In this document: one piece after another, positions 16,741 to 26,560 of the stretch
Layout of the letters: each line of letters begins with the position of its first letter
Position numbering within the stretch: the stretch's first letter is position 1
DNA from: Clostridium sp. UBA4108
GTDB taxonomy: Bacteria; Bacillota; Clostridia; Clostridiales; Clostridiaceae
Direction of reading: 5' to 3'
NCBI GenBank assembly: GCA_002381695.1
Contig: DFXM01000020.1
Coordinates: 783,078-847,077 of the forward strand
DNA: 64,000 bases
Translations under genes and position numbers: made by a program
Notes under the pieces: model-generated
Told to the model about the DNA's origin: nothing
The model's input: only the letters and a program-made list of their open reading frames with translations
The model's database searches: none

Positions 16741-17817
16741 ATGGGTTTATTAGAGCAGACATTAGAAAATATTGAAGTATTAGATAAAGAGGCTATGATT
16801 GAAGGAAAGCGAGTATTAAACAATCTTTGCAAGCCTATTGGTAGCCTTGGTACATTAGAAGATTTAGTTGTTAAGCTTTATGGTATAAGAGGTAATGAGG
16901 TTAAGTGTATAAATAAGAAAAACATAGTTATAATGTGTAGTGATAATGGTATCATTGAAGAGGGGGTATCGTCTTGTCCTAAAGAAGTTACATCGACTGT
17001 TACAGAAAATTTTATCAAAGGAACCACGGGAGTTTGTAACTTAAGTAAGTTTTATAATACTGACCTCACAGTGGTGGATATTGGAGTAGATAAAGACTTT
17101 GACGTTGAAGGTATAATAAATAAAAAAATTAATTATGGAACTAAGAATATGGCAAAGGGGCCAGCTATGTCAAGGGAAGAGGCTATAAAAGCAATAGAGG
17201 TTGGGATAGAAATTGTTAGTGAGCTAGTAAAGAAAGGTTATGACTTAATTGGAACTGGAGAGATGGGAGTTGGCAACACTACTACTTCTGCAACAGTTAT
17301 ATGTGCTTTAACAGATTTAGAAAGTGATTTAATAGTTGGAAAAGGCTCAGGATTGACAGAGGAAGCTCTAGAAAATAAAAGAAGAATAGTGAAAAAAGTT
17401 TTAGACATTAATTCTCCAAATAAGGATGATGTAATAGATGTAATCAGCAAGGTAGGTGGACTTGATATAGCTGGACTTTGTGGTGTGTTTTTAGGGGGAG
17501 CTGCACATAGAGTACCAATAGTTATAGATGGGTTAATTTCTTCTGCAGCAGCTCTTTGTGCGTTCAAATTATGTGAGAAAGCTAGGGAGTTTATGATTGC
17601 TTCACACCTATCTAAGGAACCAGGGTCAGAATACGTACTGCAGAAGCTAGGACTAAAACCTATGCTTAATTTAGGAATGAGATTAGGTGAAGGAACAGGA
17701 TGCCCTATAGCATTTAGTATCATAGAGAGTGCATTATTTACAGCACATAATATGGGATCATTTGAAAGTTCAGGAGTAGTAAAGGATGATTATATAAATT
17801 TATGGGAAGAGGAGTAA
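16741..17817 (+). CDS. cobT: Nicotinate-nucleotide-dimethylbenzimidazole phosphoribosyltransferase
   Basis: The 358-residue enzyme makes alpha-ribazole phosphate from a lower-ligand base and nicotinate mononucleotide, a step in cobalamin nucleotide-loop assembly. Visible family motifs are 'NLCKPIGSLGTLEDLV' at the N-terminus, 'DNGIIEEGVSSCPKEVT', 'GTGEMGVGNTTTSATV' and 'HLSKEPGSEYVL'. The Glu of 'LGEGTGCPIAF' near the C-terminus is the likely general base. I chose ATG 16741 (GGAGGA 6 nt upstream) over TTG 16723. It is first in cobT-cobC-cobU-cobS and controlled by the riboswitch just upstream. Confidence 0.96.
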   Translation: MGLLEQTLENIEVLDKEAMIEGKRVLNNLCKPIGSLGTLEDLVVKLYGIRGNEVKCINKKNIVIMCSDNGIIEEGVSSCPKEVTSTVTENFIKGTTGVCNLSKFYNTDLTVVDIGVDKDFDVEGIINKKINYGTKNMAKGPAMSREEAIKAIEVGIEIVSELVKKGYDLIGTGEMGVGNTTTSATVICALTDLESDLIVGKGSGLTEEALENKRRIVKKVLDINSPNKDDVIDVISKVGGLDIAGLCGVFLGGAAHRVPIVIDGLISSAAALCAFKLCEKAREFMIASHLSKEPGSEYVLQKLGLKPMLNLGMRLGEGTGCPIAFSIIESALFTAHNMGSFESSGVVKDDYINLWEEE

Positions 17818-18414
17818 ATGATGAATATTTACTTAGTAAGACATGGGGAAACAGAAGAAAATATAAAAAGAACCTATTATGGAGCAATTGATTGCAAGCT
17901 TACACATAAAGGAGAAGAACAAGGGAATTTACTAGGTAAAAAATTAAAGAGCATGAAATTTCAACGGGTTTTTTGTAGTGAAAAGCAAAGAGCAAAAGAT
18001 ACCTTAGAATATATATATAATGGAAGGGATTTATTCATAGATAAGAGATTAAATGAAAGAGATTTTGGAGATTTTGAAGGGAAAACTTTTAATGAACTAC
18101 AGGAAGCATATAAAGAAGAGTATGAAATGTGGACTAGGGATTGGAAATTACATAATCCTCCTAAGGGAGAAAGTTTTATTGAATTTTATGAGAGAGTAGT
18201 AAGTTTTATGAAAGAGCTAGAAAGTCAGGAAAAAGAATGCGAAAATATACTTATTGCCACCCATGGAGGGGTAATTAGAGCAATGTATTGCTATATTTTA
18301 GATGGGAACTTAGATAATTACTGGAGGTTTTCATCACGTAATGGTGATTTATCAATTATTAAATTAGAGCATGGATATTTTTATATTGATAGTATTATTC
18401 CATTAGAAATATAG
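17818..18414 (+). CDS. cobC: Alpha-ribazole phosphatase (histidine phosphatase)
   Basis: The 198-residue protein has the RHG motif at residues 8-10 ('YLVRHGETEENIKRTYYG') and the second His in 'LIATHGGVIRAMY'. Sequence alone shows only a histidine phosphatase. Its position directly after cobT (the stop and start abut) and before cobU makes alpha-ribazole-5'-phosphate phosphatase the likely role, giving alpha-ribazole for CobS. ATG 17818 and ATG 17821 are both possible starts. The GAGGAG site lies in the end of cobT, which suggests coupled translation. Confidence 0.88.
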   Translation: MMNIYLVRHGETEENIKRTYYGAIDCKLTHKGEEQGNLLGKKLKSMKFQRVFCSEKQRAKDTLEYIYNGRDLFIDKRLNERDFGDFEGKTFNELQEAYKEEYEMWTRDWKLHNPPKGESFIEFYERVVSFMKELESQEKECENILIATHGGVIRAMYCYILDGNLDNYWRFSSRNGDLSIIKLEHGYFYIDSIIPLEI

Positions 18415-18532
18415 AATGTATTAAGTCATAAATTTAGTTTTACTACTAGAGAGATTGTATTTTATGAGAGTTGAAGGTATCCTTTAAAACAACTGTAAAA
18501 AGTACAAGAACATAAAATAAGGAGGAGTTAAT

Positions 18533-19084
18533 ATGAGTAAGGTTACTTTGGTTACTGGTGGAAGTAGAAGTGGAAAAAGTACTTTTGGAGAAAGTCTTTA
18601 TAAGGGAATTGATGATGTATTATATGTTGCCACAGCTATAGTTACAGATGAGGAAATGGCACATAGAATTCAAAAACATAAAGATAGTAGAAATCAAAAT
18701 TGGAAGACTTTAGAGGGCTATGAAAATTTACATGAAAAAATAAAAAACTATAAGGAAAAAAATATATTCTTAGATTGTGTAACTATAATGAGTACAAACT
18801 TAATGTTTGATAAATATTGGGACTATGATAAGGTTAGTGATGAAGAAGTAGATAGGGTTTGTAAATATATAAAGGAACAATTTACTCTGCTTATAAATAC
18901 ATGTAGAAATTTAAATAAGGAGCTGGTGCTCATAACTAATGAGGTAGGATGGGGATTGGTTCCAGAATCAAGACTTTCTAGAGTTTTTAGAGATATGCAA
19001 GGCTTTATAAATCAACATGTAGGAAGTTTGAGCGATGAAGTATATTTAGTGTGTTGCGGATGCCCTATGAAGATGAAAGGATAG
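18533..19084 (+). CDS. cobU: Adenosylcobinamide kinase / guanylyltransferase
   Basis: The 183-residue enzyme phosphorylates adenosylcobinamide and adds GMP to give AdoCbi-GDP. It starts with the P-loop 'VTGGSRSGKSTFGE' (about residues 7-20) and has the family pattern 'YVATAIVTDEEMAHRIQKHK', whose His is the expected guanylylated residue, plus 'LVLITNEVGWGLVPESRLSR'. A GGAGGAG site precedes ATG. A 118-bp gap separates it from cobC. It is followed 7 bp later by the cobS reading frame. It salvages cobinamide or serves the end of the de novo pathway. Confidence 0.95.
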   Translation: MSKVTLVTGGSRSGKSTFGESLYKGIDDVLYVATAIVTDEEMAHRIQKHKDSRNQNWKTLEGYENLHEKIKNYKEKNIFLDCVTIMSTNLMFDKYWDYDKVSDEEVDRVCKYIKEQFTLLINTCRNLNKELVLITNEVGWGLVPESRLSRVFRDMQGFINQHVGSLSDEVYLVCCGCPMKMKG

Positions 19085-19160
19085 ATAGAAAATGAATATA
19101 GCAATAAATATAGGAATTATTATAGGTATTATAGTAGCTGGAGCCATAGGAAAAGGAAAG

Positions 19161-19907
19161 ATGTTATTTAATGATTTTTTACTGGTCTTTCAATTTATAA
19201 CTAGACTCCCAGTGAATATATCACTTAAATGTGAACAAGAAAATTTTAAAAAGGGGACCTTATATTTCTCAGTGGTAGGAGCTATTATTGGAGCTTTAGA
19301 GTATTTAGTTTTTATGGGTAGCTATCAGATTCTGCCCTTACCTATAGCTTCAGTGCTGACAGTATTAAGTGGAATATTTATTACGGGAGGGCTTCATATG
19401 GATGGACTTGGAGATACCTGTGATGGATTTTTTGCATTTAAAGGTAAAGATCGAATTATAGAAATAATGAAGGATAGTAGAGTAGGAACCTTTGGAGTTA
19501 TTGCGCTAATTATGGAAATAATATTTAAAATAGTAGGAATATATTATTTAGGAACTAAAGATTTAGCCTATATGATAATAGTTGTGCCATGCATTAGTAG
19601 GCTATCATTAGTGTATTTAAGCCTAATAGGTAAGACTGCTAAAAAGAATGGCACAGGAAATCTTTATATCGGAAATACTAATATTATATATTTCATGGGA
19701 GGTATTATATTAACACTAGCCATAGGAAATTTGTTTTTTTCAATAGAAACCATACTGTTCTTAATAGTAGCAGCAATAGTGATTTCATCTATATTTAATA
19801 TATACTGTGTAAGGAGAATCGGTGGACTATCAGGGGATACGTTGGGAGCTAATAATGAAATTATAGAAATAGCATTATTTTTAATTTTATGTAGTACAAT
19901 GTTTTAA
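19161..19907 (+). CDS. cobS: Adenosylcobinamide-GDP ribazoletransferase (cobalamin synthase)
   Basis: The 248-residue integral membrane enzyme joins AdoCbi-GDP and alpha-ribazole. It has the family opening 'DFLLVFQFITRLPVN' and the acidic catalytic segment 'GGLHMDGLGDTCDGFFAF', plus 'MKDSRVGTFGV' and the late 'GGLSGDTLGANNEI'. About six hydrophobic helices follow. I prefer ATG 19161, which matches the usual N-terminus and has AAAGGAAAG upstream. ATG 19092 would add 23 hydrophobic residues (271 aa) and has a weak ribosome site, but cannot be excluded. Confidence 0.93.
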   Translation: MLFNDFLLVFQFITRLPVNISLKCEQENFKKGTLYFSVVGAIIGALEYLVFMGSYQILPLPIASVLTVLSGIFITGGLHMDGLGDTCDGFFAFKGKDRIIEIMKDSRVGTFGVIALIMEIIFKIVGIYYLGTKDLAYMIIVVPCISRLSLVYLSLIGKTAKKNGTGNLYIGNTNIIYFMGGIILTLAIGNLFFSIETILFLIVAAIVISSIFNIYCVRRIGGLSGDTLGANNEIIEIALFLILCSTMF

Positions 19908-20018
19908 TAAATGTAATTAACATAAAATTTATATAAATAAAATAGTATTTTAAAGTATAATAGTTGTTATAATTTGAATTATATGAAATATCTATAAAAT
20001 AAATTTGGAGGTGTAAAA

Positions 20019-20882
20019 GTGGGTATTAAGATAATTACAGATAGTACCAGTTATATACCTGTAGAGATAAAAAGTCAATATGATATTACAGAAGTACCTT
20101 TAAGTGTTATATTAGAGAATAATAGTTATAAAGAAACAGAAATAGATACTAAGTTTTTTTATAGAAAAGTTGAAACGCTAGATAGTATTCCAACTTCTTC
20201 TCAGCCAAGTGTAGCAGATTTATATGAGGTTTTTGAAAATCAAATAAAAGAAGGCCATGATGTAATAGGAATTTTTATATCTTCAGATATGAGTGGAACT
20301 TATTCTAGTGCTAATACGGTTATAAAGGAAATGTTATTAGAAAAATATCCAAATGCAAAGATAGAGATGATAGATTCTCAAACTAATTGTATGCAAATGG
20401 GATACTGTGTTATAGAAACAGCTAAGGCTGCACAAGAAGGTAATTCTTTTGAAGATGTGGTTCATATAGCTAATAATATGATAAAAAAAAGTAGATTTTT
20501 ATTTATACCAAGCACTTTAGAGTATTTAAAAAAAGGTGGAAGAATAGGAAGTGCTGCTGCGTTATTAGGAAAAGTGCTTCAAATAATACCAATACTAACT
20601 GTAGAGAATGGAAAAACTACTGTATATGAGAAGGTAAGAACAAAACAAAAAGCTATAAATAAAATGATAGATAAGACTTATGAGGATATAAAATTAAAAG
20701 GACTAGGACAAATAATAATACATCATATCAATTGTGAAGAAGAGGGAAGAGTTATAGCTAATAAAGTTAAGGAGCTCCTAAATGTGGAAATTTTAATACA
20801 AGATATAGGACCAGTAATAGGTGCTCATGTAGGTCCGGGAGCAATAGGGATAGCCTATTATACACAAGAAAATTTAAGATAA
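20019..20882 (+). CDS. DegV family fatty-acid-binding protein
   Basis: The 287-residue protein shows the DegV pattern: 'KIITDSTSYIPVEIKSQYDI' at the N-terminus, 'PTSSQPSVADLYEVF', then 'GIFISSDMSGTYSSANTV'. DegV proteins bind a long-chain fatty acid. In Firmicutes FakB members of the family present it to the FakA kinase for acyl-phosphate formation. A FakB role is possible but no fakA is in the window. The start is GTG 20019 with GGAGGTG upstream. It is a single gene. Confidence 0.93.
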   Translation: MGIKIITDSTSYIPVEIKSQYDITEVPLSVILENNSYKETEIDTKFFYRKVETLDSIPTSSQPSVADLYEVFENQIKEGHDVIGIFISSDMSGTYSSANTVIKEMLLEKYPNAKIEMIDSQTNCMQMGYCVIETAKAAQEGNSFEDVVHIANNMIKKSRFLFIPSTLEYLKKGGRIGSAAALLGKVLQIIPILTVENGKTTVYEKVRTKQKAINKMIDKTYEDIKLKGLGQIIIHHINCEEEGRVIANKVKELLNVEILIQDIGPVIGAHVGPGAIGIAYYTQENLR

Positions 20883-21128
20883 TACTAATTATCTAAATTT
20901 TGTACAAATATAAAGCTTATAATTGTATACAATTACCTGTCATTATTATCAGTAATATTCTTTTAAATTTCAATATTTTAGGCAAAGACTACTAGATTTA
21001 TTTTTAGGAAACTATAATATGGAAGTCACTAAAGTTTTGTTTATACAAAACTTAGGTAATAAGGATTGTATTTTAAAATATAAAATTCACATATTAAAAT
21101 TATAATGATGCACTAAAGGAGTGGTAAT

Positions 21129-22901
21129 ATGAACATTAATAAAAAATTACAAAACTTAAGGGAAGTAATGAAAAATAAGGGAATAGATATATTTATTATC
21201 CCTAGTGCTGACAATCATGGAAGTGAATATGTAAGTGAATACTTTAGAGTAAGAGAATGGATTTCTGGCTTTACGGGTTCAGCAGGTACTGTAATTGTGA
21301 CTTTAAAAGAAGCTCATCTTTGGACAGATGGAAGATATTTTTTACAGGCAGAACAGCAACTTAAAGAAACGGAATATATACTTGAAAAAATGGGTGAGCC
21401 AGGAGTTAAAAATCCAACTCAATGGATATTAGATACTGTTAAGGATGGCGAAACTGTAGCATTTAATGGAAAAGTGTTTATAGTGTCAGAATTAGCTGAA
21501 TTAGAAGGTACCTTAAAAAATAGGAGAGTTACTATAAAGTCAGAAGAAGATATTGTTGATGAAATATGGGAAAATAGACCATCAATGCCTAAAGGGAATC
21601 TATTTATACATGAATTAAAATATACAGGTAAATCTGCATCAGAGAAAATTAAAGAAATAAGAACAATAATGAAAAATGAGAAAATAGATAATTTCTTATT
21701 AGCATCCCTAGATGATATTGCATGGACTTTAAATCTGAGAGGTCAGGATGTGCCCTGTAATCCTGTATTTTTAAGCTATTTATTAATAGAGAAAGAAAAT
21801 GTAACATTATATATTGATATGGATAAAATAACTTCATCTATAGAAGAGATATTGAAGGAAGCTAATGTTCAAGTCAAGAGCTATGATGAGGTAGTTTTAG
21901 ATGTTGAGAAGTTAAATGGGAATATAACTTATGATGCTACTAAGACTAACGTTTGGCTTAAAAAAGCTATACCACAAGGTGTAAAAGTTATTGAAAGAAG
22001 AAATATAACTACAGAGTTAAAGGCTAAAAAGAATAGAATTGAACTTGAAAATATTGAGAATTGCCAAGTTAAAGATGGAGTTGCTATGGTTAAGTTCTTA
22101 AAATGGCTTAAGGAAGCTATAAAAACTGAAGAACTTACTGAAATAAGTGTATCAGATAAGCTAAGAGAGTTTAGAGAATTAGGAGAAGGCTTTATAGATA
22201 TAAGCTTTGATAGTATTTCAGGTTATGGACCAAATGGAGCTATAGTACATTATAAAGCTTCAAAGGAAAATCAAGCGAAACTTCAAAATAGAGGATTATA
22301 TCTAATAGATTCAGGTGCTCAATATCTAGATGGAACTACAGATATTACAAGAACGATAGTTGTTGGTGAATTAACAGAGGAAGAGAAGACTGATTATACT
22401 TTAGTATTGAAAGGAAACTTAAACTTATCTTCAGCAGTTTTCCTATATGGAACTCCAGGATGTAGTCTAGATATTTTAGCAAGAAGACCTCTTTGGAACA
22501 GAGGATTAGATTATAAACATGGAACAGGTCATGGAGTTGGATATTTATTAAATGTTCACGAAGGTCCACATGGAATTAGAAGAGAATTAAATAATGTAAT
22601 TTTAGAAGAAGGTATGATAATATCTAATGAACCTGGAATATACAGAGCGGGTAAACATGGTATAAGATTAGAGAATCTTGTGGCAGTTCAAACCAAAGAA
22701 GAGAATGAATATGGTAAATTTATGGAGTTTAAGGTGTTAACTTATTGCCCATTTGATTTAGAGGCTATAGATTTAAATTTTTTAAATGAAGAAGAAAAGC
22801 AGTGGCTAAATGATTATCATAAAACTGTATTTGAGAAACTACAAGGAAGTTTAAATGGAGAAGAAAAAGACTGGCTTAGAAATGCAACGAGAATGGTTTA
22901 A
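21129..22901 (+). CDS. Xaa-Pro aminopeptidase (M24B)
   Basis: The 590-residue protein has two creatinase-type N-terminal domains (about 1-300) and a C-terminal pita-bread M24 domain. Metal ligands are visible as Asp in 'YLIDSGAQYLDGTTDITRT' (two Asp), His in 'HGTGHGVGYLLNVHEGPH', Glu in 'ISNEPGIYRAGKHG' and Glu in 'RLENLVAV'. Length matches the three-domain, eukaryote-like aminopeptidase P group. It removes N-terminal residues preceding proline in the cytosol. AAAGGAGTGG lies before ATG, and a terminator follows. It is monocistronic. Confidence 0.95.
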   Translation: MNINKKLQNLREVMKNKGIDIFIIPSADNHGSEYVSEYFRVREWISGFTGSAGTVIVTLKEAHLWTDGRYFLQAEQQLKETEYILEKMGEPGVKNPTQWILDTVKDGETVAFNGKVFIVSELAELEGTLKNRRVTIKSEEDIVDEIWENRPSMPKGNLFIHELKYTGKSASEKIKEIRTIMKNEKIDNFLLASLDDIAWTLNLRGQDVPCNPVFLSYLLIEKENVTLYIDMDKITSSIEEILKEANVQVKSYDEVVLDVEKLNGNITYDATKTNVWLKKAIPQGVKVIERRNITTELKAKKNRIELENIENCQVKDGVAMVKFLKWLKEAIKTEELTEISVSDKLREFRELGEGFIDISFDSISGYGPNGAIVHYKASKENQAKLQNRGLYLIDSGAQYLDGTTDITRTIVVGELTEEEKTDYTLVLKGNLNLSSAVFLYGTPGCSLDILARRPLWNRGLDYKHGTGHGVGYLLNVHEGPHGIRRELNNVILEEGMIISNEPGIYRAGKHGIRLENLVAVQTKEENEYGKFMEFKVLTYCPFDLEAIDLNFLNEEEKQWLNDYHKTVFEKLQGSLNGEEKDWLRNATRMV

Positions 22902-22913
22902 ACAATAGATTTT

Positions 22914-22956
22914 GACTATGATTTAAATAAATATTTGAATCATAGTCATTTTTTAT
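22914..22956 (+). terminator. Terminator after Xaa-Pro aminopeptidase gene
   Basis: GACTATGATT / AATCATAGTC perfect 10-bp stem, A/T-rich loop, then ATTTTTTAT. Confidence 0.85.
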
Positions 22957-23068
22957 GGTTTTACATATTTAGAAGAAATTCTTCACATAATACTATCAAC
23001 TTAATTGTGCATAAGAAAATTTAAAGTCTATTAGGTTAGTAGGTTTGCGTCACAAAGGAGGAGAAAAA

Positions 23069-24568
23069 ATGTCATCAAACAATCAGAAGAAGTTATCATT
23101 AACGGCACTTATTTTAATGATATTTACATCAGTTTATGGATTTAACAATATGCCAAGATCCTTTTTATTAATGGGTTATGGATCAATACCGTTCTTTATA
23201 GGTGCAGCTATATTGTTTTTTATACCCTTTGCATTTATGATGGCTGAGTATGGAGCAGCTTTTAAAGATAAAACTGGTGGTATTTACTCTTGGATGGAGA
23301 AGTCTGTAAATGCGAAATATGCTTTTATAGGAACTTTCATGTGGTATACATCAGCAGTTATTTGGATGGTTAATATATCCTCAACTATATGGATACCTTT
23401 ATCTAATGCTATTTTTGCAGAGGATAGAACTCAGACTTTTAAGTTATTTGGTTTATCATCACCACAGACATTAGGAGTTCTAGGGGTACTTTTAATAATG
23501 CTTATAACTTTTGTATCCACTAAGGGATTAGAAAAAATTAAGAAAGTAACCTCTATTGGAGGTACTGCTGTAGCACTTTTAAACATTTTACTTATAGTAG
23601 GCGCTATTATTGTCCTTATAGGAAATGGAGGAAAATTGGCACAACCTATAGCTAATACAGCAGCTTTCTTTAATTCTCCAAATCCATCCTATCAAAGCCC
23701 AATATCAGTAATGTCATTCTTAGTATTTGCCATATTTGCTTTTGGTGGTATAGAGGTTGTTGGCGGATTAGTTGATGAGACAGAAAATCCAGATAAAAAC
23801 TTTCCAAAGGGAATTACCATAGCAGCTATAATAATAGCAATAGGATATGCAGTAGGACTATTCTGTATAGGGATATTTACAAATTGGAATACTGTTTTAT
23901 CTGAAAATGGAATATTTGGCGTAGTTAATAAAGGTAATGTTGGATATATAATAATGAAAAATTTAGGCTATCAAATAGGTACAGTATTTGGAACATCAGA
24001 ATTCGTGGCACTACAAATAGGATCATGGATTGCAAGAATAGTTGGACTTTCAATGTTACTTGCATTAATGGGAGCGTTTTTTACTATGACCTACGCACCA
24101 CTAAAACAATTAATAGCTGGATCTCCTAAAGGATTATTGCCAAATAAAATAGCAGAAATGAAGGATGGATTACCAGTAAATGCTATGATCGCTCAGGCAG
24201 CTACTGTTATAATTATAATATTAGCAGTATCCTTTGGTGGAGATGCGGTTTCTAAACTGGTGGATATTCTAGTATCAATGACAAACGTAGCAATGACTGT
24301 ACCTTATATGTTTTTATCAGGAGCTTTCATTGCATTTAAGAGAAAAGAACATGTAAATAAACCATTTACAATGTTTAAGGGATCTGGAAGCACTATTCTA
24401 TTTACTATTTTGGTAACAGCTACAGTAGGATTTGCAAATGTATTCTCCATAATAGAACCAGCAATAAATGGAGATATAGCTACTACTATTTGGAGCATAG
24501 CAGGACCTATATTTTTCTCAGCTGTAGCTTTAATATTATTTGCAAGGTATGAAAAGAAAACTCAATAG
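23069..24568 (+). CDS. APC-family amino acid permease, YjeM-like (glutamate/GABA group)
   Basis: The 499-residue membrane protein has about twelve helices. It begins 'KKLSLTALILMIFTSVYGF' and has 'GAAFKDKTGGIYSWME', the APC hallmark region in helix 3, and 'FAIFAFGGIEVVGGLVDE' in helix 6. These match the YjeM/glutamate-GABA antiporter branch. It probably exchanges or imports an amino acid across the cytoplasmic membrane; the substrate is unknown. AAAGGAGG before ATG 23069 decides the start over TTG 23045. No decarboxylase gene is adjacent, so an acid-resistance role is not supported here. Confidence 0.87.
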   Translation: MSSNNQKKLSLTALILMIFTSVYGFNNMPRSFLLMGYGSIPFFIGAAILFFIPFAFMMAEYGAAFKDKTGGIYSWMEKSVNAKYAFIGTFMWYTSAVIWMVNISSTIWIPLSNAIFAEDRTQTFKLFGLSSPQTLGVLGVLLIMLITFVSTKGLEKIKKVTSIGGTAVALLNILLIVGAIIVLIGNGGKLAQPIANTAAFFNSPNPSYQSPISVMSFLVFAIFAFGGIEVVGGLVDETENPDKNFPKGITIAAIIIAIGYAVGLFCIGIFTNWNTVLSENGIFGVVNKGNVGYIIMKNLGYQIGTVFGTSEFVALQIGSWIARIVGLSMLLALMGAFFTMTYAPLKQLIAGSPKGLLPNKIAEMKDGLPVNAMIAQAATVIIIILAVSFGGDAVSKLVDILVSMTNVAMTVPYMFLSGAFIAFKRKEHVNKPFTMFKGSGSTILFTILVTATVGFANVFSIIEPAINGDIATTIWSIAGPIFFSAVALILFARYEKKTQ

Positions 24569-24585
24569 ATAAATCTAAATATAAA

Positions 24586-24627
24586 TCACAGTGAGATACA
24601 GAATATCTATATTTCACTGTGACTTTG
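24586..24627. terminator. Hairpin between convergent permease and lipid-kinase genes
   Basis: TCACAGTGAGA pairs with TTTCACTGTGA. The T tract on the plus side is weak, but the position between two convergent stops fits a terminator. Confidence 0.65.
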
Positions 24628-24643
24628 TAATTTGAGATTTAAA

Positions 24644-25585
24644 TTATATGGTGGAATTAAAACTCATAGAAGGTTCATAGTTAATGTTGTAATCTTCATA
24701 AAGTTCTTTGGGTATCATAACATTTAGTCCATTAGGTATTATTCTAAATTCAGCAAGGTTAGTTCTAAATAGTTCTCCATCAACATTTAACACGAAGGTA
24801 TCATCACTAGAAACAGTTATTTTTTCACATTTATCATAGGATACTTCTGACACTTCGTGAAGAGTTCTATTAGCAACCTTAGGAATATAGGATATAATCT
24901 TAAGCAGTGAACAATTTTCAACATGACAAATATCAAGCTCTCCATCCGTAATTTTTGCCTTTGGTGCTATATATATACCTCCGCCATAACATTGTCCATT
25001 AGCGCAAGCTAATAAAATACTTTTTTTTTCTACAATTTTACCATTAATATCAATTTTCAAATGGGTAGATTTAAATTTAAATAAGGTATATACAACAGAG
25101 ATCATGTAAGATAAACTACTAGGAAGGAATCTTACTTTTTTAAATCTTCTAGCATTCTCAACCACCTCACTATCAAAGCCTATGGATGCAATGTTCACAT
25201 AGTATCTGTTATTAACCATAGCTAAATCAATGTAGGTAGACTGTCCATTTATCAATGAGGTTAAATAATCATCAAAAGTATGATTGTTATATAAACTTCG
25301 TGCAAAATCATTACCTGTACCACAAGGAATCACAGAGAGGATACTTCCAGTTCCAACTAATCCATTAATTACTTCATTAATGGTACCATCACCTCCAATA
25401 GCAAAGACATGGTAGTCTTTCTTAGTGCAATAGGACTTAGCTATTTCTGTAGCATGATTTTCTCTATTTGTAATTTCTATTATGACTTCTTCATGTTCTT
25501 CACAAAAGTATTTTTTTATTTTATCTATATATACTAATGACTTTCCTCTTCCTGCAATAGGATTGACTATAAATAAGTAACGCAT
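24644..25585 (-). CDS. Diacylglycerol-kinase-family lipid kinase (YegS/DgkB-like)
   Basis: The 313-residue protein has the DAGK catalytic domain: 'FIVNPIAGRGKS' at residues 4-15, the nucleotide-binding 'AIGGDGTINEVINGLVGT' (about 62-79) and 'VIPCGTGNDFARSL'. The C-terminal half is the beta-sandwich typical of DgkB/YegS/BmrU. It phosphorylates diacylglycerol or a related lipid at the membrane. In Gram-positives this recycles diacylglycerol made during lipoteichoic acid synthesis. It is monocistronic. The exact lipid substrate cannot be told apart by eye. Confidence 0.9.
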   Translation of the reverse strand: MRYLFIVNPIAGRGKSLVYIDKIKKYFCEEHEEVIIEITNRENHATEIAKSYCTKKDYHVFAIGGDGTINEVINGLVGTGSILSVIPCGTGNDFARSLYNNHTFDDYLTSLINGQSTYIDLAMVNNRYYVNIASIGFDSEVVENARRFKKVRFLPSSLSYMISVVYTLFKFKSTHLKIDINGKIVEKKSILLACANGQCYGGGIYIAPKAKITDGELDICHVENCSLLKIISYIPKVANRTLHEVSEVSYDKCEKITVSSDDTFVLNVDGELFRTNLAEFRIIPNGLNVMIPKELYEDYNINYEPSMSFNSTI

Positions 25586-25954
25586 AAAAAACTCCTATCT
25601 ATAAAAATATAAAAGATAATAAAATCTTAATATTATATATAATAATAATAGTTTACTACTAATTTATATTACTTTATAGGGAATTTTATAATATAGGTTA
25701 AAAAAGTTTAAGAAATTTAATTGTGATATTATAAATATTATGTCAAAATAAAACCTTATGAAAAGCGATGGAATGGGAGAAAAGTCATATATTATATTAA
25801 AATTATGTAAATAATAACATAAAGTATGTAATAATATATAATTCAGAAGTATAAAGTAAAATTCAGTTAGATGAAAAATTACTAGACAATTCTAAACTTT
25901 TAGGCAATAATTAGTACATAGAAAATATTTAATAAATTTAAGAGGTGGGTTCTT
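25586..25954. other. 369-bp divergent intergenic region, AT-rich, no gene seen
   Basis: It must hold promoters for the lipid kinase (-) and the XRE-cupin gene (+). I see no convincing hexamer pair, hairpin or small ORF with a ribosome site. Confidence 0.4.
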
Positions 25955-26527
25955 TTGAATAAGATTATAGGTAGCAAAATCAAGGAATTAAGAAATAATA
26001 AAAACATGACATTAAAGGAGTTAAGCAAGAAGACGGGATTATCCACAGGTTTTCTTTCTCAGTTAGAAAGGGGACTTACTAGCATTGCTACAGATTCACT
26101 TTTTAATATAGCAGATGCTTTGGAAGTAGATTTATCCTATTTCTTATGTGCTATAAAGAAGAAAGAAAAATATACACAGAAGAACCATATGAGGGAAATC
26201 TACAAAATAGATAATGGGTTGTTTATAAATTATATAGCTACTAATAATCCTGGAGATAAGATTATGCTTCCTAAAATAATAGAAATTTTACCAAGCAATA
26301 ATGAAGAAGTTTTAGCTCCTTATACTCATGAAGGAGAAGAGTTTATATATGTGTTAGAAGGCATTGTAACTTTATTTGTTAATGATGAAAAGCATGATTT
26401 ATATCCTGGAGACTCAGCACACTATAGTTCAACAGTAAGTCATAATTATGCTAATTACACCAATAAAATATGCAAAATTTTAACTGTTAGTATTCCTAAT
26501 TATCTAAATGATAATTATAATAAATAA
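25955..26527 (+). CDS. XRE-family regulator with C-terminal cupin domain
   Basis: The 190-residue protein has a Cro/C1 helix-turn-helix (residues 5-60; 'LKELSKKTGLSTGFLSQLERG') followed by a cupin_2 barrel (about 110-185) with 'EGEEFIYVLEGIVTLFV' and 'LYPGDSAHYSSTVSHNYAN'. This is the PuuR-like layout. Such regulators control polyamine, amino-acid or carbohydrate genes by binding a small ligand in the cupin. The start is TTG 25955 after GAGGTGGG. proC begins about 33 bp after its stop and is a plausible target or operon partner. Confidence 0.9.
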   Translation: MNKIIGSKIKELRNNKNMTLKELSKKTGLSTGFLSQLERGLTSIATDSLFNIADALEVDLSYFLCAIKKKEKYTQKNHMREIYKIDNGLFINYIATNNPGDKIMLPKIIEILPSNNEEVLAPYTHEGEEFIYVLEGIVTLFVNDEKHDLYPGDSAHYSSTVSHNYANYTNKICKILTVSIPNYLNDNYNK

Positions 26528-26560
26528 TTTTAGATTAATAATAAGTATGGAGGGGTGAAG

